64,000 nucleotides of DNA, from contig NZ_JAMXOE010000001.1 of the NCBI RefSeq assembly GCF_024055575.1, forward strand, positions 744,001 to 808,000, written 5' to 3'. Positions 34,925 through 44,029 of the stretch are shown here, piece by piece. The stretch comes from Mucilaginibacter flavidus (GTDB taxonomy: Bacteria; Bacteroidota; Bacteroidia; Sphingobacteriales; Sphingobacteriaceae). The translations under genes and the position numbers were made by a program. The notes below the pieces were generated by a model that had not been told where the DNA came from, searched no databases, and saw only the letters and a program-made list of their open reading frames with translations. How positions within the stretch are numbered: position 1 is the first letter of the stretch; every line of letters begins with the position of its first letter.

Positions 34925-35374
34925 GAGTTGGCAGTTTGCAGCCTGTCCGGCTATCTGTTGGTCGTCTCGGTAGGGTCTCCGATACGACCTTGCTGGGAAG
35001 GAAGATTAAAAAAGCGCAGGTATGTGCGATTCCCTCCCAAGGGAGGGCGGAGGGAGGGGTTTCTACACCATGCTTTCGCGTTGATTGTCAGCGGCATCGT
35101 AGTTCGAGAAACCCCACCCTGCACCGCCCCAAGGCGGGAACCGACTTTAGGAGCTCATGAATGCCTTAAAAAACAAAAAACTCTATTCATAATCGCACGG
35201 GCCACGGCTTTTAAAGTTTTTCGTCCCCGCAGGGTCTCATGAAAGGGCCCCTGCGCCGCCTGCCAGGTATGCGATAGAAAATTTATCCCCCTCCAAAAAA
35301 ATCTGCAAACCACAACGCAGGATCCTCTTTGAAAGACCCTGCTAAAACAAATCATAAACAAAAACTATATCCAT
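34925..35374. repeat. Repeat cluster downstream of the reductase gene
   Basis: A 450-bp gap made of nested palindromes. At 35031-35063 CCCTCCCAAGGGAGGG and GGAGGGAGGGG are followed by an inverted partner (AGAAACCCCACCC, 35107-35119, pairing with GGGGTTTCT at 35056-35064) and CCGCCCCAAGGCGGG. At 35226-35350 lies a second copy of the GGGCCCCTGCG/CGCAGGATCC repeat seen at 34227. No gene is credible here. The stretch probably grew by successive insertion of REP-like units. Confidence 0.65.
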
Positions 35375-36409
35375 ATGAAACAGCCTATACTTTTCTTAGC
35401 GCTCATTTTGTTACTGGCCGCAAGACAAATTGCACACTCACAAACTACAACCGGCAGCAGGCAACAGTATGCAGCTCTTGGTGATTTTACTTTGGAAAAC
35501 GGTCAGCATATTGTTGATTGTAAAATTGGGTACCGCACATTTGGGAAACTAAATGCCACCCGGTCTAACGCATTAATATATCCAACATCCGGTGGTAGTA
35601 CAACGGCTATGATGGAACTTTTTGGTGCAGGTACCGAGGTGGATACCACCAGGTTTTACCTCATATTGATAGATGCTTTAGGTAATGGCGTTTCATCGTC
35701 GCCAAGTAACAGTGTTAGTCAGCCAAAAACGTCGTTTCCGCAATTTACTATAAGCGACATGGTAAACACCCAATATAAAATGCTTACCGGTAAAATGAAC
35801 ATTCATCATTTAGCTGCTGTGGTGGGCGGTTCAATGGGTGCATGCCAGGCCTTACAATGGGCGGTAAGTTATCCCGATTTTATGGACAAAGTAGTCGCAA
35901 TTGAAGGCACACCCAAACTTTCAACCTACGACTTATTGTGGATGAACACTTATAAAGAGGCGGTAAAAAGCGACATTGCTTATCATGCCGGCAATTATAC
36001 CGTAAATCCCGATTCGCGGTTGGCGACGCACATGATGCAACTAATACTTGCTACACCTGCATATTTGAACAATGCCGTGCCTGCGGATAGTTTGTCCGCG
36101 TACCTTGCATCGCTCGAAAAAAATCCATTTAAAGTTGATGCCAATAATTTTCTGTGGCAGACAGATGCGGTGATGAAGCAGGATATTACTGCTAAAGCCG
36201 GGGGATCACTGGAAAATGCCGCTAAACTAATTAAAGCAAAGCTGCTGATCATTGCCAATAAACAGGACCATATTATTAACCAAACCAATACCATAAAATT
36301 CGCCGGGATGACAAACGCCCAATTAATTGTTATGGACAGCGATTTAGGGCATTTGATTTTTAATGAGAAAGCTGTAATTGAGGCGACGGGGAAGTTTTTG
36401 GGTGAATGA
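35375..36409 (+). CDS. Secreted alpha/beta hydrolase of the homoserine acetyltransferase (MetX) type
   Basis: A 344-residue exported alpha/beta-hydrolase (signal peptide residues 1-23, ending HSQ). The family pattern is clear: DCKIGYRTFGKLNATRSNAL near the start, the nucleophile elbow VGGSMGACQALQWAV (Ser near residue 155), the Asp in ANKQDHI and the His in DSDLGHLIF. The order and the GKLN opening are those of MetX-like acyltransferases. True MetX is cytoplasmic, so export suggests a hydrolase role on esters in the periplasm. The substrate is unknown. It is separate from the S9 peptidase gene that follows 134 bp later. Confidence 0.87.
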   Translation: MKQPILFLALILLLAARQIAHSQTTTGSRQQYAALGDFTLENGQHIVDCKIGYRTFGKLNATRSNALIYPTSGGSTTAMMELFGAGTEVDTTRFYLILIDALGNGVSSSPSNSVSQPKTSFPQFTISDMVNTQYKMLTGKMNIHHLAAVVGGSMGACQALQWAVSYPDFMDKVVAIEGTPKLSTYDLLWMNTYKEAVKSDIAYHAGNYTVNPDSRLATHMMQLILATPAYLNNAVPADSLSAYLASLEKNPFKVDANNFLWQTDAVMKQDITAKAGGSLENAAKLIKAKLLIIANKQDHIINQTNTIKFAGMTNAQLIVMDSDLGHLIFNEKAVIEATGKFLGE

Positions 36410-36543
36410 GTTTTGGCTGGGGAAACTACAGGCTAAAGGTTTCAAAAGATTAAGCTAAAATATAGCTAAGATTTGGTAATTTATAGGGCAAAATGAGTGA
36501 CAAATCTCACATCTTCGTTGTACCTTATTAAATATCAAATCGA

Positions 36544-38829
36544 ATGCCTTTTTTATCAAAGTGGTTACTGCCGGGTGCGCTGAGCATAGTTTGTTTACAA
36601 CAGGTTTATGCTCAGCAAAAACTTGCGCCATATTATCCCTCTAAACAGGAGGTTGTGGAATCGTACATAAAGCAGGCGAGGCTCGATTCGCTGCTTAAAA
36701 CAATCCCGCTCAACGCCCGCATACAGGCTAACTGGCAACAGGATAATTCCTTTTGGTACGTGAAACATTTACCAGCCGACGGCCAGGAATATTATTTCGT
36801 TAATGCGGCTAAAGGCAGCAAGGAGAAAGCGTTTGATCAGCAGCGTTTGGCGGAAGGGATAAAGGCTGTGACAGGCAAAAATGTATCACCGCTGAAATTG
36901 AATATATCGAAAATATTTTTCGGTGCAGATGCCAAGACTATCACTTTAAAAAAGGAAGCCGACTGGATACAATGTAATTTAAATACCTACCATTGTGTAA
37001 AGGCCACCGATACCTCATTTTACCGCTATGACAGTTCAAAGCCATTGCAATCACGTACTTACCGGTGGGAAGCTGCGCGAAGGGATTCTATCTCGCCAGA
37101 TAAAAAGTGGCGCGCTTACAGCAAAGGGGGCAATCTTTTTATAAAGGAACTTGAAGCTGGCAAAGAGGTGCAGTTAACCCGCGACGGAAGTTTGGATAAG
37201 CCTTATGGCGATTTCTCCTGGTCTCCGGATGGCAGGCATATTACCGGGTATTTGAGCGATCCGGTCGAATCGAAAAAAGTTTACTATGTGTTGAGTTCGG
37301 TTGCGGGCACCAGTCGGGGGCAGCTAAAGTCGCATGAGTATGACCAGCCGGGGGACCCGTTTACTACTTATACGCCCTTTATATTTAACATCGACGATAA
37401 GAGCAAAATCAAAGTAGATGCGGACAAAATCGATTTTTTTGGCGCCCCCCAGGCGCATTGGCGAAAAGGCAGCGACAGGTTTTATACGTATGAAAGGGTT
37501 GACAGGGGGCACCAGCGCTTTCGCGTAATTGAAGTTGATGTTACCAACGGCAAAACCCGGAATGTTATTGATGAAAAAACAAATACGTTTATTTATGAAC
37601 AGCGTTTGTACACCCGTTATTTACCTGATACCCATGAAATAGTCTGGATAACGGAGCAGGACGGCTGGCGGCATATTTATTTGGTAAATGATATAACCGG
37701 CGACCAAAAGCTGGTTACAAAAGGCAACTGGGTTGTGCGCGATATCGATAGTGTTGACACCCAGAAAAGGCAGATATGGTTTACCGCCAGCGGTGTGAAT
37801 CCAGGTGAGGACCCGTATTTCATCCACTATTATCGCATAGGATTTGACGGCAAAAACATGATCGACCTGACACCTGCAAAGGGCAACCATATTGTCGTAT
37901 TTTCGCCGGACAGGACTTATTATCTCGATACGTATTCGCAAGTGAATGTTCCGCCTGTAACCATACTGTGTAAAACTACTAGCGCTGAAAAAATCCTGGA
38001 CGTAGAAAAAACTGATACACAGGCATTGTTAACTACCGGGATTAAATTACCCGAGGTATTTGTAGCTAAGGCAAGGGATGGCAAAACTGACATTTGGGGT
38101 GTTGTTTACCGCCCCGCTAATTTTGACAGCACGAAAAGCTACCCCATAATTGAAAATATATACGCCGGCCCCCAGGATTCGTTTGTGCCCAAAAACTTTA
38201 GTCCGGCTAACGAAATGCAAAGCATTGCCCAGCTTGGTTTTATTGTGGTACAGGTTGACTGTATGGGAACAGCAAACCGGTCCAAAGCTTTTCACGACGT
38301 GTGCTGGAAAAATATAGTAGACGGCGGATTCCCCGACCGTATCTTATGGATAAAAGCACTGGCTAAAAAATATCCGCAGGCCGATACAACACGGGTGGGT
38401 ATCTATGGGACATCTGCCGGCGGCCAGAATTCGGCGCAGGCCGTATTGTTCCATGCCGATTTCTATAAGGCCGCAGTTTCGTCCTGCGGCTGCCATGATA
38501 ACCGTATAGATAAGCAATGGTGGAATGAACAGTGGATGGGCTACCCGGTAGGACCGCATTATGATGAACAATCAAACATCACCAATGCGGGTAAATTGGG
38601 CGGAGCCCTCTTGCTTATCGTCGGCGAGGCAGATGAAAACGTGCCACCTGAGTCTACTTTTCGTTTTGCAGACGCGCTGGAAAAGAGTAATAAAAACTTC
38701 GACCTGGTTGTTATCCCGGGTTCAAACCATACGGATGGCGGACCTTATGGCCGCAGGAAGAAAAGGGATTTTTTTGTTAAGCAGTTGCTCAACGTGGATG
38801 CACCGGGGAGAGAGATTGGGGAGCATTAG
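36544..38829 (+). CDS. S9 family (dipeptidyl-peptidase IV-like) serine peptidase
   Basis: A 761-residue exported prolyl-oligopeptidase-family enzyme with a signal peptide (residues 1-23, ending VYAQ). Residues ~110-490 form the DPPIV-type beta-propeller (SPDKKWRAYSKGGNLF, FSWSPDGRHITGY). The C-terminal alpha/beta-hydrolase domain carries the triad: Ser in GIYGTSAGGQ (near residue 623), Asp in VGEADENVPP and His in PGSNHTDGG. GTSAGG replaces the more usual GWSYGG, and the Cys-rich SSCGCHDNRIDKQWWNEQWM segment is typical of a Bacteroidota subgroup. It likely releases X-Pro dipeptides in the periplasm, useful for proline-rich peptides; this last point is inference. Confidence 0.9.
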   Translation: MPFLSKWLLPGALSIVCLQQVYAQQKLAPYYPSKQEVVESYIKQARLDSLLKTIPLNARIQANWQQDNSFWYVKHLPADGQEYYFVNAAKGSKEKAFDQQRLAEGIKAVTGKNVSPLKLNISKIFFGADAKTITLKKEADWIQCNLNTYHCVKATDTSFYRYDSSKPLQSRTYRWEAARRDSISPDKKWRAYSKGGNLFIKELEAGKEVQLTRDGSLDKPYGDFSWSPDGRHITGYLSDPVESKKVYYVLSSVAGTSRGQLKSHEYDQPGDPFTTYTPFIFNIDDKSKIKVDADKIDFFGAPQAHWRKGSDRFYTYERVDRGHQRFRVIEVDVTNGKTRNVIDEKTNTFIYEQRLYTRYLPDTHEIVWITEQDGWRHIYLVNDITGDQKLVTKGNWVVRDIDSVDTQKRQIWFTASGVNPGEDPYFIHYYRIGFDGKNMIDLTPAKGNHIVVFSPDRTYYLDTYSQVNVPPVTILCKTTSAEKILDVEKTDTQALLTTGIKLPEVFVAKARDGKTDIWGVVYRPANFDSTKSYPIIENIYAGPQDSFVPKNFSPANEMQSIAQLGFIVVQVDCMGTANRSKAFHDVCWKNIVDGGFPDRILWIKALAKKYPQADTTRVGIYGTSAGGQNSAQAVLFHADFYKAAVSSCGCHDNRIDKQWWNEQWMGYPVGPHYDEQSNITNAGKLGGALLLIVGEADENVPPESTFRFADALEKSNKNFDLVVIPGSNHTDGGPYGRRKKRDFFVKQLLNVDAPGREIGEH

Positions 38830-39136
38830 AAACGGGTTTAAACATCAGAATATCTAAATTTATGCTGTGTTGCGTAAAAATTGTTTATCCTTTTGCTGGG
38901 CCGGCAATTAGTTGATTAGCTTCCCTGTTAGTAGCCGCAAGCATTCCGGCTTGTGGCCTGCATGCTAAGTAATCATTAGATAGGTTAACTAAGTGATATT
39001 TTTCCCAATCAATAGCACAAGCACAGTTATTACCTTTCAGCCCCCCAACAGATCTGGACGTCGAACAAGACTCTCCCCTGAACTGAAAATGCCCAACGTT
39101 TTTATTATCATTGTATAACCAAACCATTTTGCAGCA
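38830..39136. other. Intergenic region with a hairpin, no gene supported
   Basis: A 307-bp gap. It contains a good stem (GCCGCAAGC at 38934-38942 with GCTTGTGGC at 38949-38957) without a T run. A minus-strand frame of 80 codons covers it but has no recognisable domain and odd composition, so I do not call it. Confidence 0.4.
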
Positions 39137-39781
39137 ATGGATACGACTAAGCTTAAAATAATTCTCTACCGCATCTGTATGGGCGTAGTTATTATTTGGT
39201 TGCTGGCCGCAGCGATATGGGAGTATGGAATTGATAATAAGTTCGAGGCGATATTTCTTTCATTATTCGCTTTGTTCTTTACCTGGCAGGCGATAAAAAA
39301 ATGGCGCAGACCCGATTGGGGCCGGCTAGCTTTCCTGGTAGTTTGGATAGGATGGCTTTCCTTTTTTAATCTGCGCAGAGATTACAACAAACATCAAAAC
39401 AAATTGCTGCTCGACAAATATGGGCTCGTGTTAAACGCGAAGCGTGCTAAATTAGGCATACCGGTTATCCCGGTTAACTGGCAGCCACAATACTTGGGCG
39501 ATTGGGGTGCTGAATGGCGTAAAAAAGATAGCACAATTGGTCATCGAAGTAAACTTGTATTTCTCGACTCGTTGCACCGACTTAAATTCGAAGACGATGG
39601 CTATAGCCTTAAGCATGCCGGCAGTGTTGACCGGGACGTCAACATCACAACATATTTTTCTAAATCCGGAAGCGTCGATTCAACCAGTTATAGGTACGAA
39701 GCGGGAATGAACAATAAAACGATCTCGCGTACTCAAGCAGACAGCATTTTTATGGTGGAAAAGATTCAGAAAGACTATTAG
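39137..39781 (+). CDS. Hypothetical membrane protein
   Basis: A 214-residue protein of no recognised family. Residues ~8-29 (IILYRICMGVVIIWLLAAAI), 37-52 and 63-82 are hydrophobic and give about three membrane helices with W-rich edges. The C-terminal ~120 residues are soluble and charged, with beta-like segments (HRSKLVFLDSLHRLKFEDDG, VNITTYFSKSGSVDSTSY). The gene is single, on the plus strand. The repeat-rich gap that follows separates it from the histidine kinase. Confidence 0.65.
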   Translation: MDTTKLKIILYRICMGVVIIWLLAAAIWEYGIDNKFEAIFLSLFALFFTWQAIKKWRRPDWGRLAFLVVWIGWLSFFNLRRDYNKHQNKLLLDKYGLVLNAKRAKLGIPVIPVNWQPQYLGDWGAEWRKKDSTIGHRSKLVFLDSLHRLKFEDDGYSLKHAGSVDRDVNITTYFSKSGSVDSTSYRYEAGMNNKTISRTQADSIFMVEKIQKDY

Positions 39782-39826
39782 TTTTCCCCGAATCTGGCCG
39801 AGAATGGCGGGAAGCAGCGGCAATAG

Positions 39827-39943
39827 GGCTAAAACGGAAAAATTATCAAAAAAAATTATCCTGGCTAAAAATGGAACACCTGATAATCAGCATGTTTCAT
39901 AGCGTTCGGGGTGTTCCGCGTGTAAAAATGGAACGCTTAGCCG
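39827..39943. repeat. 115-bp dispersed repeat, copy 1
   Basis: Starts GGCTAAAACGG and ends CGCTTAGCC (short terminal inverted repeat GGCTAA/TTAGCC). The inside holds TGGAACACC pairing with GGTGTTCC, and CTGATAATCAG at the tip. A near-identical copy in the same orientation is at 41463-41577, on the other side of the histidine kinase gene. Confidence 0.85.
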
Positions 39944-39944
39944 G

Positions 39945-40024
39945 AGCTAAAACGAAAAAATTATCAAAAAATTCGTACTATTGATAAGTGCAAACATCTG
40001 TTAATAAGCGTGTTTCATAGCGTA
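39945..40024. repeat. 115-bp dispersed repeat, partial copy
   Basis: AGCTAAAACGAAAAAATTAT and the middle segment AATAAGCGTGTTTCATAGCG repeat the first two thirds of the element just before it, in tandem and more diverged; the GGTGTTCC half is missing. Confidence 0.7.
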
Positions 40025-40191
40025 TAATATCCAACAAGTTAGAAATAACCTGTTCCTTCTTAACTTCTTTACTTCCCCTGCTAATTAAAATAATTCGTTT
40101 TCATTATGAACCTGACCGGTGAACTGTTCGGCCAGTCTAAAGTGATGGCCAGATCAAATTTGTTGAACAATTAAAGCAAAGGAAAATAATG

Positions 40192-40199
40192 TATTTTTG
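40192..40199 (+). promoter_or_regulatory. -7 box (TATTTTTG) of the histidine kinase gene
   Basis: TATTTTTG is an exact TAnnTTTG match. It contains the TTG at 40197, so that in-frame codon would lie upstream of the start of transcription; the ATG at 40227 is therefore the likely translation start. Confidence 0.5.
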
Positions 40200-40226
40200 C
40201 AGCTAAACGAATTTGTGCAGTTAAAG

Positions 40227-41300
40227 ATGAGTGTAAGTCCTGAGAACCAATCCTTCAGAGCGGTAGATATCGCGAGGCTCGCGCTTGATTCAGCCAATGT
40301 AGGTGTGTGGATATTGGATGCCAGATCGCGGGAGTTTCTGCCATCAGACCGTACTAAAGCCTTGTTTGGTTTCTTGCCGGAAGAGAAGATGTCGCTGGAG
40401 GATGCCTTGGTAAAAGTGGCAGACAGGCATCGCAAAACTGTTATATCAGCCGTGGAGCAGGCCATAAAAACCCATAGCAATATATACATCGAATGCCCGG
40501 TTATACTTCCACCTGAAAAAAAGCAACGCTGGTTGAGCATTACCGGGGGATTTAGCGCCACCGATGTCAGCAACGACTATTTTTCGGGTATTGTGTTGGA
40601 TATTACCGAACAAAAGCAAAATGATTTAAGGCGGAGCAAATTTATCGGCATGGTGAGTCATGAACTAAAAACGCCGCTGACCGCTTTGAAGGCCTATATT
40701 CAAATGCTCAACAATTGGGCTAAAAAACAAAAAGACAATTTTACAATAGGCGCGTTGTCTAAAGTTGAAAAGCAGGTTAAAAAAATGCTGCAGATGATCA
40801 ACAGCCTGCTTAACCTTTCGGGCGCGGAGGCTGGCAAGATCAATTTAACAAAGCGGGAGTTTGATATGGGCGACCTGATCACTGAGGTTATTGAAGAAAC
40901 GATGTTCATTACCTCCTCCCACAACATTACAGTGCTTCCGGGTGCCAGCGTAAGCGTAAACGCCGACCGTGATAAGATAGAGCAGGTGATAGTCAACCTG
41001 TTGAGCAATGCGGCTAAGTATTCTGGTAAGGATGACCCTATCGAGGTCTCCTGTACAAAGCATGAGCACACGCTTACAGTAAGCATTCACGACCATGGCA
41101 TGGGCATCTCTGCGAATGATATTGAAAAACTCTTCCTGCCGCATTATCGCGCGGAAAGCAAAGAGATGGAAAAAATAACCGGGTTTGGAATTGGCCTTTA
41201 CCTGTGTTCGGAGATCATTAAGCGACATGGGGGCAAGATCTGGGTGGAAAGCGAACCCGGCCTTGGAAGCACCTTCAAATTTACACTGCCGATAAATTAA
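40227..41300 (+). CDS. PAS-domain sensor histidine kinase
   Basis: About 357 residues from the ATG at 40227. No membrane segment is present, so it is a soluble kinase. Residues ~10-125 form a PAS fold (ALDSANVGVWILDARSREFL, KRWLSITGGF-like strands, YFSGIVLDITEQKQ). The HisKA domain follows with the phosphoryl-accepting His in MVSHELKTPLTALKAYIQML (near residue 144). The ATPase domain has the N box (NLLSNAAKYS), G1 (DHGMGIS), F/G2 (GFGIGLYLCSEI) and GSTFKFTLP. No response regulator gene adjoins it, so it is an orphan here. It is bounded by direct copies of a 115-bp repeat, which is compatible with movement or duplication of this segment. Confidence 0.92.
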   Translation: MSVSPENQSFRAVDIARLALDSANVGVWILDARSREFLPSDRTKALFGFLPEEKMSLEDALVKVADRHRKTVISAVEQAIKTHSNIYIECPVILPPEKKQRWLSITGGFSATDVSNDYFSGIVLDITEQKQNDLRRSKFIGMVSHELKTPLTALKAYIQMLNNWAKKQKDNFTIGALSKVEKQVKKMLQMINSLLNLSGAEAGKINLTKREFDMGDLITEVIEETMFITSSHNITVLPGASVSVNADRDKIEQVIVNLLSNAAKYSGKDDPIEVSCTKHEHTLTVSIHDHGMGISANDIEKLFLPHYRAESKEMEKITGFGIGLYLCSEIIKRHGGKIWVESEPGLGSTFKFTLPIN

Positions 41301-41462
41301 TTAATATTATCCCCTTCGGACAGCAATTCTGACCCGGCTAAGATCTTAAAGAGTTTATTCTGCTTTTTAAAAAGAGCCCGCATTTAAAATATCGAAGTCG
41401 CCGCAAATGTTTTTGTGATTGTTGCAAGTACCGAAGCACCACAGGCACGACACGCGTGAACC

Positions 41463-41577
41463 GGCTAAAACGAACAAATTATCTAAAAATCCGTCCTGCT
41501 GAAAAATGGAACACCTGATAATCAGCGTGTTTCACAGCGTTCGGGGTGTTCCGCGTGCAAAAATGGAACGCTTAGCC
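41463..41577. repeat. 115-bp dispersed repeat, copy 2
   Basis: GGCTAAAACGAACAAATTAT to CGCTTAGCC, the same orientation and the same internal hairpins as the copy at 39827-39943, with a handful of changes (for example ATCAGCGTG against ATCAGCATG). It ends 13 bp before the stop of the convergent DUF6340-like gene. Confidence 0.85.
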
Positions 41578-41590
41578 CGCAATACCATGC

Positions 41591-42493
41591 TTACTCCTCT
41601 TTCAAATCGGCCAGCATAGCCGTGGCATAGCTATTCTTATTTTTACTGTTCGATTCTTCTGCCATATCGGTAGCATCTTCCAGGTTATTCTCCGATTCAT
41701 ATATGATGGCAAGGGTATAGGCAGCTTTTGAGGCAATTTTTACATCAGGGTCTACCAAATAGGGTTGCAGCAGGCTATCGGCCTTGTCAAAGTTGCCGGC
41801 AATTATTTCCTGGTTTATCGGCCTCAAAAATTTATCGTCGAACAATGGCCGGGTATGGGTGATGTAAAACGGAAAGAAATCCTGCAGGGCGTTTTCTGCT
41901 GCGTGTTGTGCTGCGGCCTTCACTTCGCTCTTATGCCCTTTTATGGTCGGCTGAAAAATCAGGGAAGCTATTATACCAGCGTTTACGGTCTGCTCCAACG
42001 GGTCTTCGGCTTTTCCGCTTAACTTGCGGTAAAAAATGCCGTTGTCCTCGTACAGCATAAAATCAGCGGTCGAATTGGTGTTATATGTTGTTTCATTACT
42101 ACCTATCTCAAACAGGGTAATTTTTGCAGAAAAGTTTTTCAATGCTAAAACGTAATTAGCGTGGTATTTTGCTGCTATTTGTTTTATCGAGTCGGTGTTT
42201 GGGGCCAACGCAACTGAATCAACAATATTTATAATCTTAGTATGCGGCAGCGCGCCAAGTTGAAAGGCAGCGTGACTAATGGCTGCGTAAACCGCCTCTT
42301 TAAGTACGCCTACGGTCTTTTTATTCCCGCTTAATTGCGCGGGGTTAAACTGGTTTATTACCACTACCGTATTGGTATCGGGTTTCAGGAAATATTTTGC
42401 TGCATAATTCACCGACACATCAACGCTTTGCGCAGTGGCACAGGTGGTTACAAACGCAAAAATAGCGACAAAAACGGGCTTCAATAGTTTCAT
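41591..42493 (-). CDS. DUF6340-like secreted protein, paralogue 2
   Basis: A 300-residue exported protein, paralogous to the one at 32014-32919: both open MKLL, share TxVVINxF, KTVGVLKEAV/KKLAVFKAGA-type and NTDSIKQIAAKYHANYVLAL segments, and end in TPR-like helices (NFDKADSLLQPYLVD, AAYTLAIIYESENNLEDATD). This copy has a plain signal peptide (ending CATAQ) in place of the lipobox-type end of paralogue 1, so it may be soluble in the periplasm. The function is unknown. The two genes are about 9 kb apart in the same orientation. Confidence 0.75.
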   Translation of the reverse strand: MKLLKPVFVAIFAFVTTCATAQSVDVSVNYAAKYFLKPDTNTVVVINQFNPAQLSGNKKTVGVLKEAVYAAISHAAFQLGALPHTKIINIVDSVALAPNTDSIKQIAAKYHANYVLALKNFSAKITLFEIGSNETTYNTNSTADFMLYEDNGIFYRKLSGKAEDPLEQTVNAGIIASLIFQPTIKGHKSEVKAAAQHAAENALQDFFPFYITHTRPLFDDKFLRPINQEIIAGNFDKADSLLQPYLVDPDVKIASKAAYTLAIIYESENNLEDATDMAEESNSKNKNSYATAMLADLKEE

Positions 42494-42544
42494 TGCTCTA
42501 TAAACGCCTAAATGTAAACTTTTAACATGAAACTGTTGTGAAAA

Positions 42545-42575
42545 AAGTAAGCCCGGTCTTGCACCAGGCTTACTT
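42545..42575 (-). terminator. Orphan minus-strand terminator
   Basis: On the minus strand AAGTAAGCC/GGCTTACTT (9 bp, 13-base loop) is followed by TTTTTT. It lies upstream of the minus-strand DUF6340-like gene, and the next gene to the right is on the plus strand, so no annotated gene ends here. A short minus-strand RNA starting near 42611 would fit. Confidence 0.5.
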
Positions 42576-42759
42576 AACTAACTAAACTGACCTTATTATT
42601 AAAAAATTTACTCGCCGCAAAGGAACAGTTGTTATGTAAAGTCGGTGTTAAGAATGAGATAAATATTAGCACAATTAATATTAACCGGCATCGGTTCTAT
42701 AAATGAATCAATCAGCTAAATTACAACTACTCACTTATTCAACTTAATCAACCATTTAC

Positions 42760-42767
42760 TATATTTG
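42760..42767 (+). promoter_or_regulatory. -7 box (TATATTTG) of the M42 peptidase gene
   Basis: Exact TAnnTTTG match 34 bp before the ATG. It directly follows a TTCAACTTAATCAACCA stretch like the one ahead of the AraC gene. A -33 box is not evident. Confidence 0.45.
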
Positions 42768-42801
42768 CCTGCCTCTTCTACCAGGAGCAGTTATTAAAAA
42801 T

Positions 42802-43926
42802 ATGGCTAAAAAACAATCCGAAACACCCGAAGCCCCAAAGCACATTGCTGTTGTAACCGATGCTTCCCTCGCATTTTTCGAAAAATATATTAATAACCCC
42901 TCGCCTACCGGTTTTGAATGGAAAGGTCAGGAATTATGGCTCGAATATTTAAAACCTTATATTGATGACCATTATGTAGATAACTATGGCACTGCTGTAG
43001 GTATCATCAATAAAGATGCGCCGTACAAAGTTGTTATTGAGGCTCACGCCGATGAAATATCGTGGTTTGTAAATTACATTACCAGCGATGGTTTGATATA
43101 CGTTATCCGCAACGGCGGCTCCGACCACCAGATTGCACCCTCAAAAAGGGTTGATATCCATACCGATAACGGTATAGTAAAAGCAGTATTTGGCTGGCCG
43201 GCTATCCACACCCGCAGCGCGGGCGAAAAGGAAGAAGCCCCTACCCTTAAAAACATCTTTTTAGATTGCGGCTGCACCACTAAAGAAGAAGTTGAAAAAC
43301 TGGGTATTCACGTAGGTTGCGTAATAACCTACGAGGACGAGTTTATGATACTCAACAACCGCTATTATGTGGGTCGGGCGCTTGATAACCGCGCCGGTGG
43401 CTTTATGATTGCCGAGGTTGCCCGTTTGCTGAAAGAAAACAAAGTAACCCTGCCATTTGGCTTATACATTGTAAATGCCGTACAGGAAGAAATCGGCCTT
43501 CGTGGCGCAGAAATGATTGCACACCACATTAAACCAAATGTTGCCATTGTTACCGATGTTACGCACGACACCCAGACGCCAATGATAAATAAGATAACCC
43601 AGGGAGATTTGGCTTGCGGTCGTGGTCCGGTGGTATCGTATGCGCCTGCAGTGCAAAATAATTTAAACAAGCTGTTGATCGAATCGGCCAATAAAGCGGG
43701 GATCCTTTTTCAGCGCCAGGCGTCATCACGTTCAACAGGTACTGATACCGATGCTTTTGCCTATTCAAACGATGGCGTGCCATCAGCATTGATCTCTCTG
43801 CCGTTGCGTTATATGCACACTACGGTCGAAATGATTCACAAAGAGGATGTAGATAACGTTATCCGTTTGATATACGAAACGCTCTTGAATATTAAGGCAG
43901 GACAAGATTTCAGGTACATCAAATAA
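42802..43926 (+). CDS. M42 family metallopeptidase (PepA/FrvX-type aminopeptidase)
   Basis: A 374-residue cytoplasmic di-metal aminopeptidase. Metal and catalytic residues are visible in family order: His in VIEAHADEISWFV (near residue 80), bridging Asp in VGRALDNRAGG, the Glu-Glu pair in AVQEEIGLRGAE, Asp in AIVTDVTHD and the last His in LPLRYMHTTVEMI. Family knowledge: these enzymes (often misnamed endoglucanase) form dodecameric tetrahedral shells that trim short peptides. It would act downstream of the exported peptidases in this window. It starts at ATG 42802. Confidence 0.93.
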   Translation: MAKKQSETPEAPKHIAVVTDASLAFFEKYINNPSPTGFEWKGQELWLEYLKPYIDDHYVDNYGTAVGIINKDAPYKVVIEAHADEISWFVNYITSDGLIYVIRNGGSDHQIAPSKRVDIHTDNGIVKAVFGWPAIHTRSAGEKEEAPTLKNIFLDCGCTTKEEVEKLGIHVGCVITYEDEFMILNNRYYVGRALDNRAGGFMIAEVARLLKENKVTLPFGLYIVNAVQEEIGLRGAEMIAHHIKPNVAIVTDVTHDTQTPMINKITQGDLACGRGPVVSYAPAVQNNLNKLLIESANKAGILFQRQASSRSTGTDTDAFAYSNDGVPSALISLPLRYMHTTVEMIHKEDVDNVIRLIYETLLNIKAGQDFRYIK

Positions 43927-44029
43927 ATCGGCTTCGGCAAAACAATTATTGTTGATAACCATTATTTAACAGGATATTTAAAATAAAACCGTCATATTTA
44001 CATTTATTTATTGTGCCCAGTAATAAACT

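Noticed and set aside
38885..39127. 80-codon minus-strand frame in the gap after the S9 peptidase
   Set aside because: No recognisable domain, odd composition and no clear promoter; it could be a remnant, but I cannot support it.
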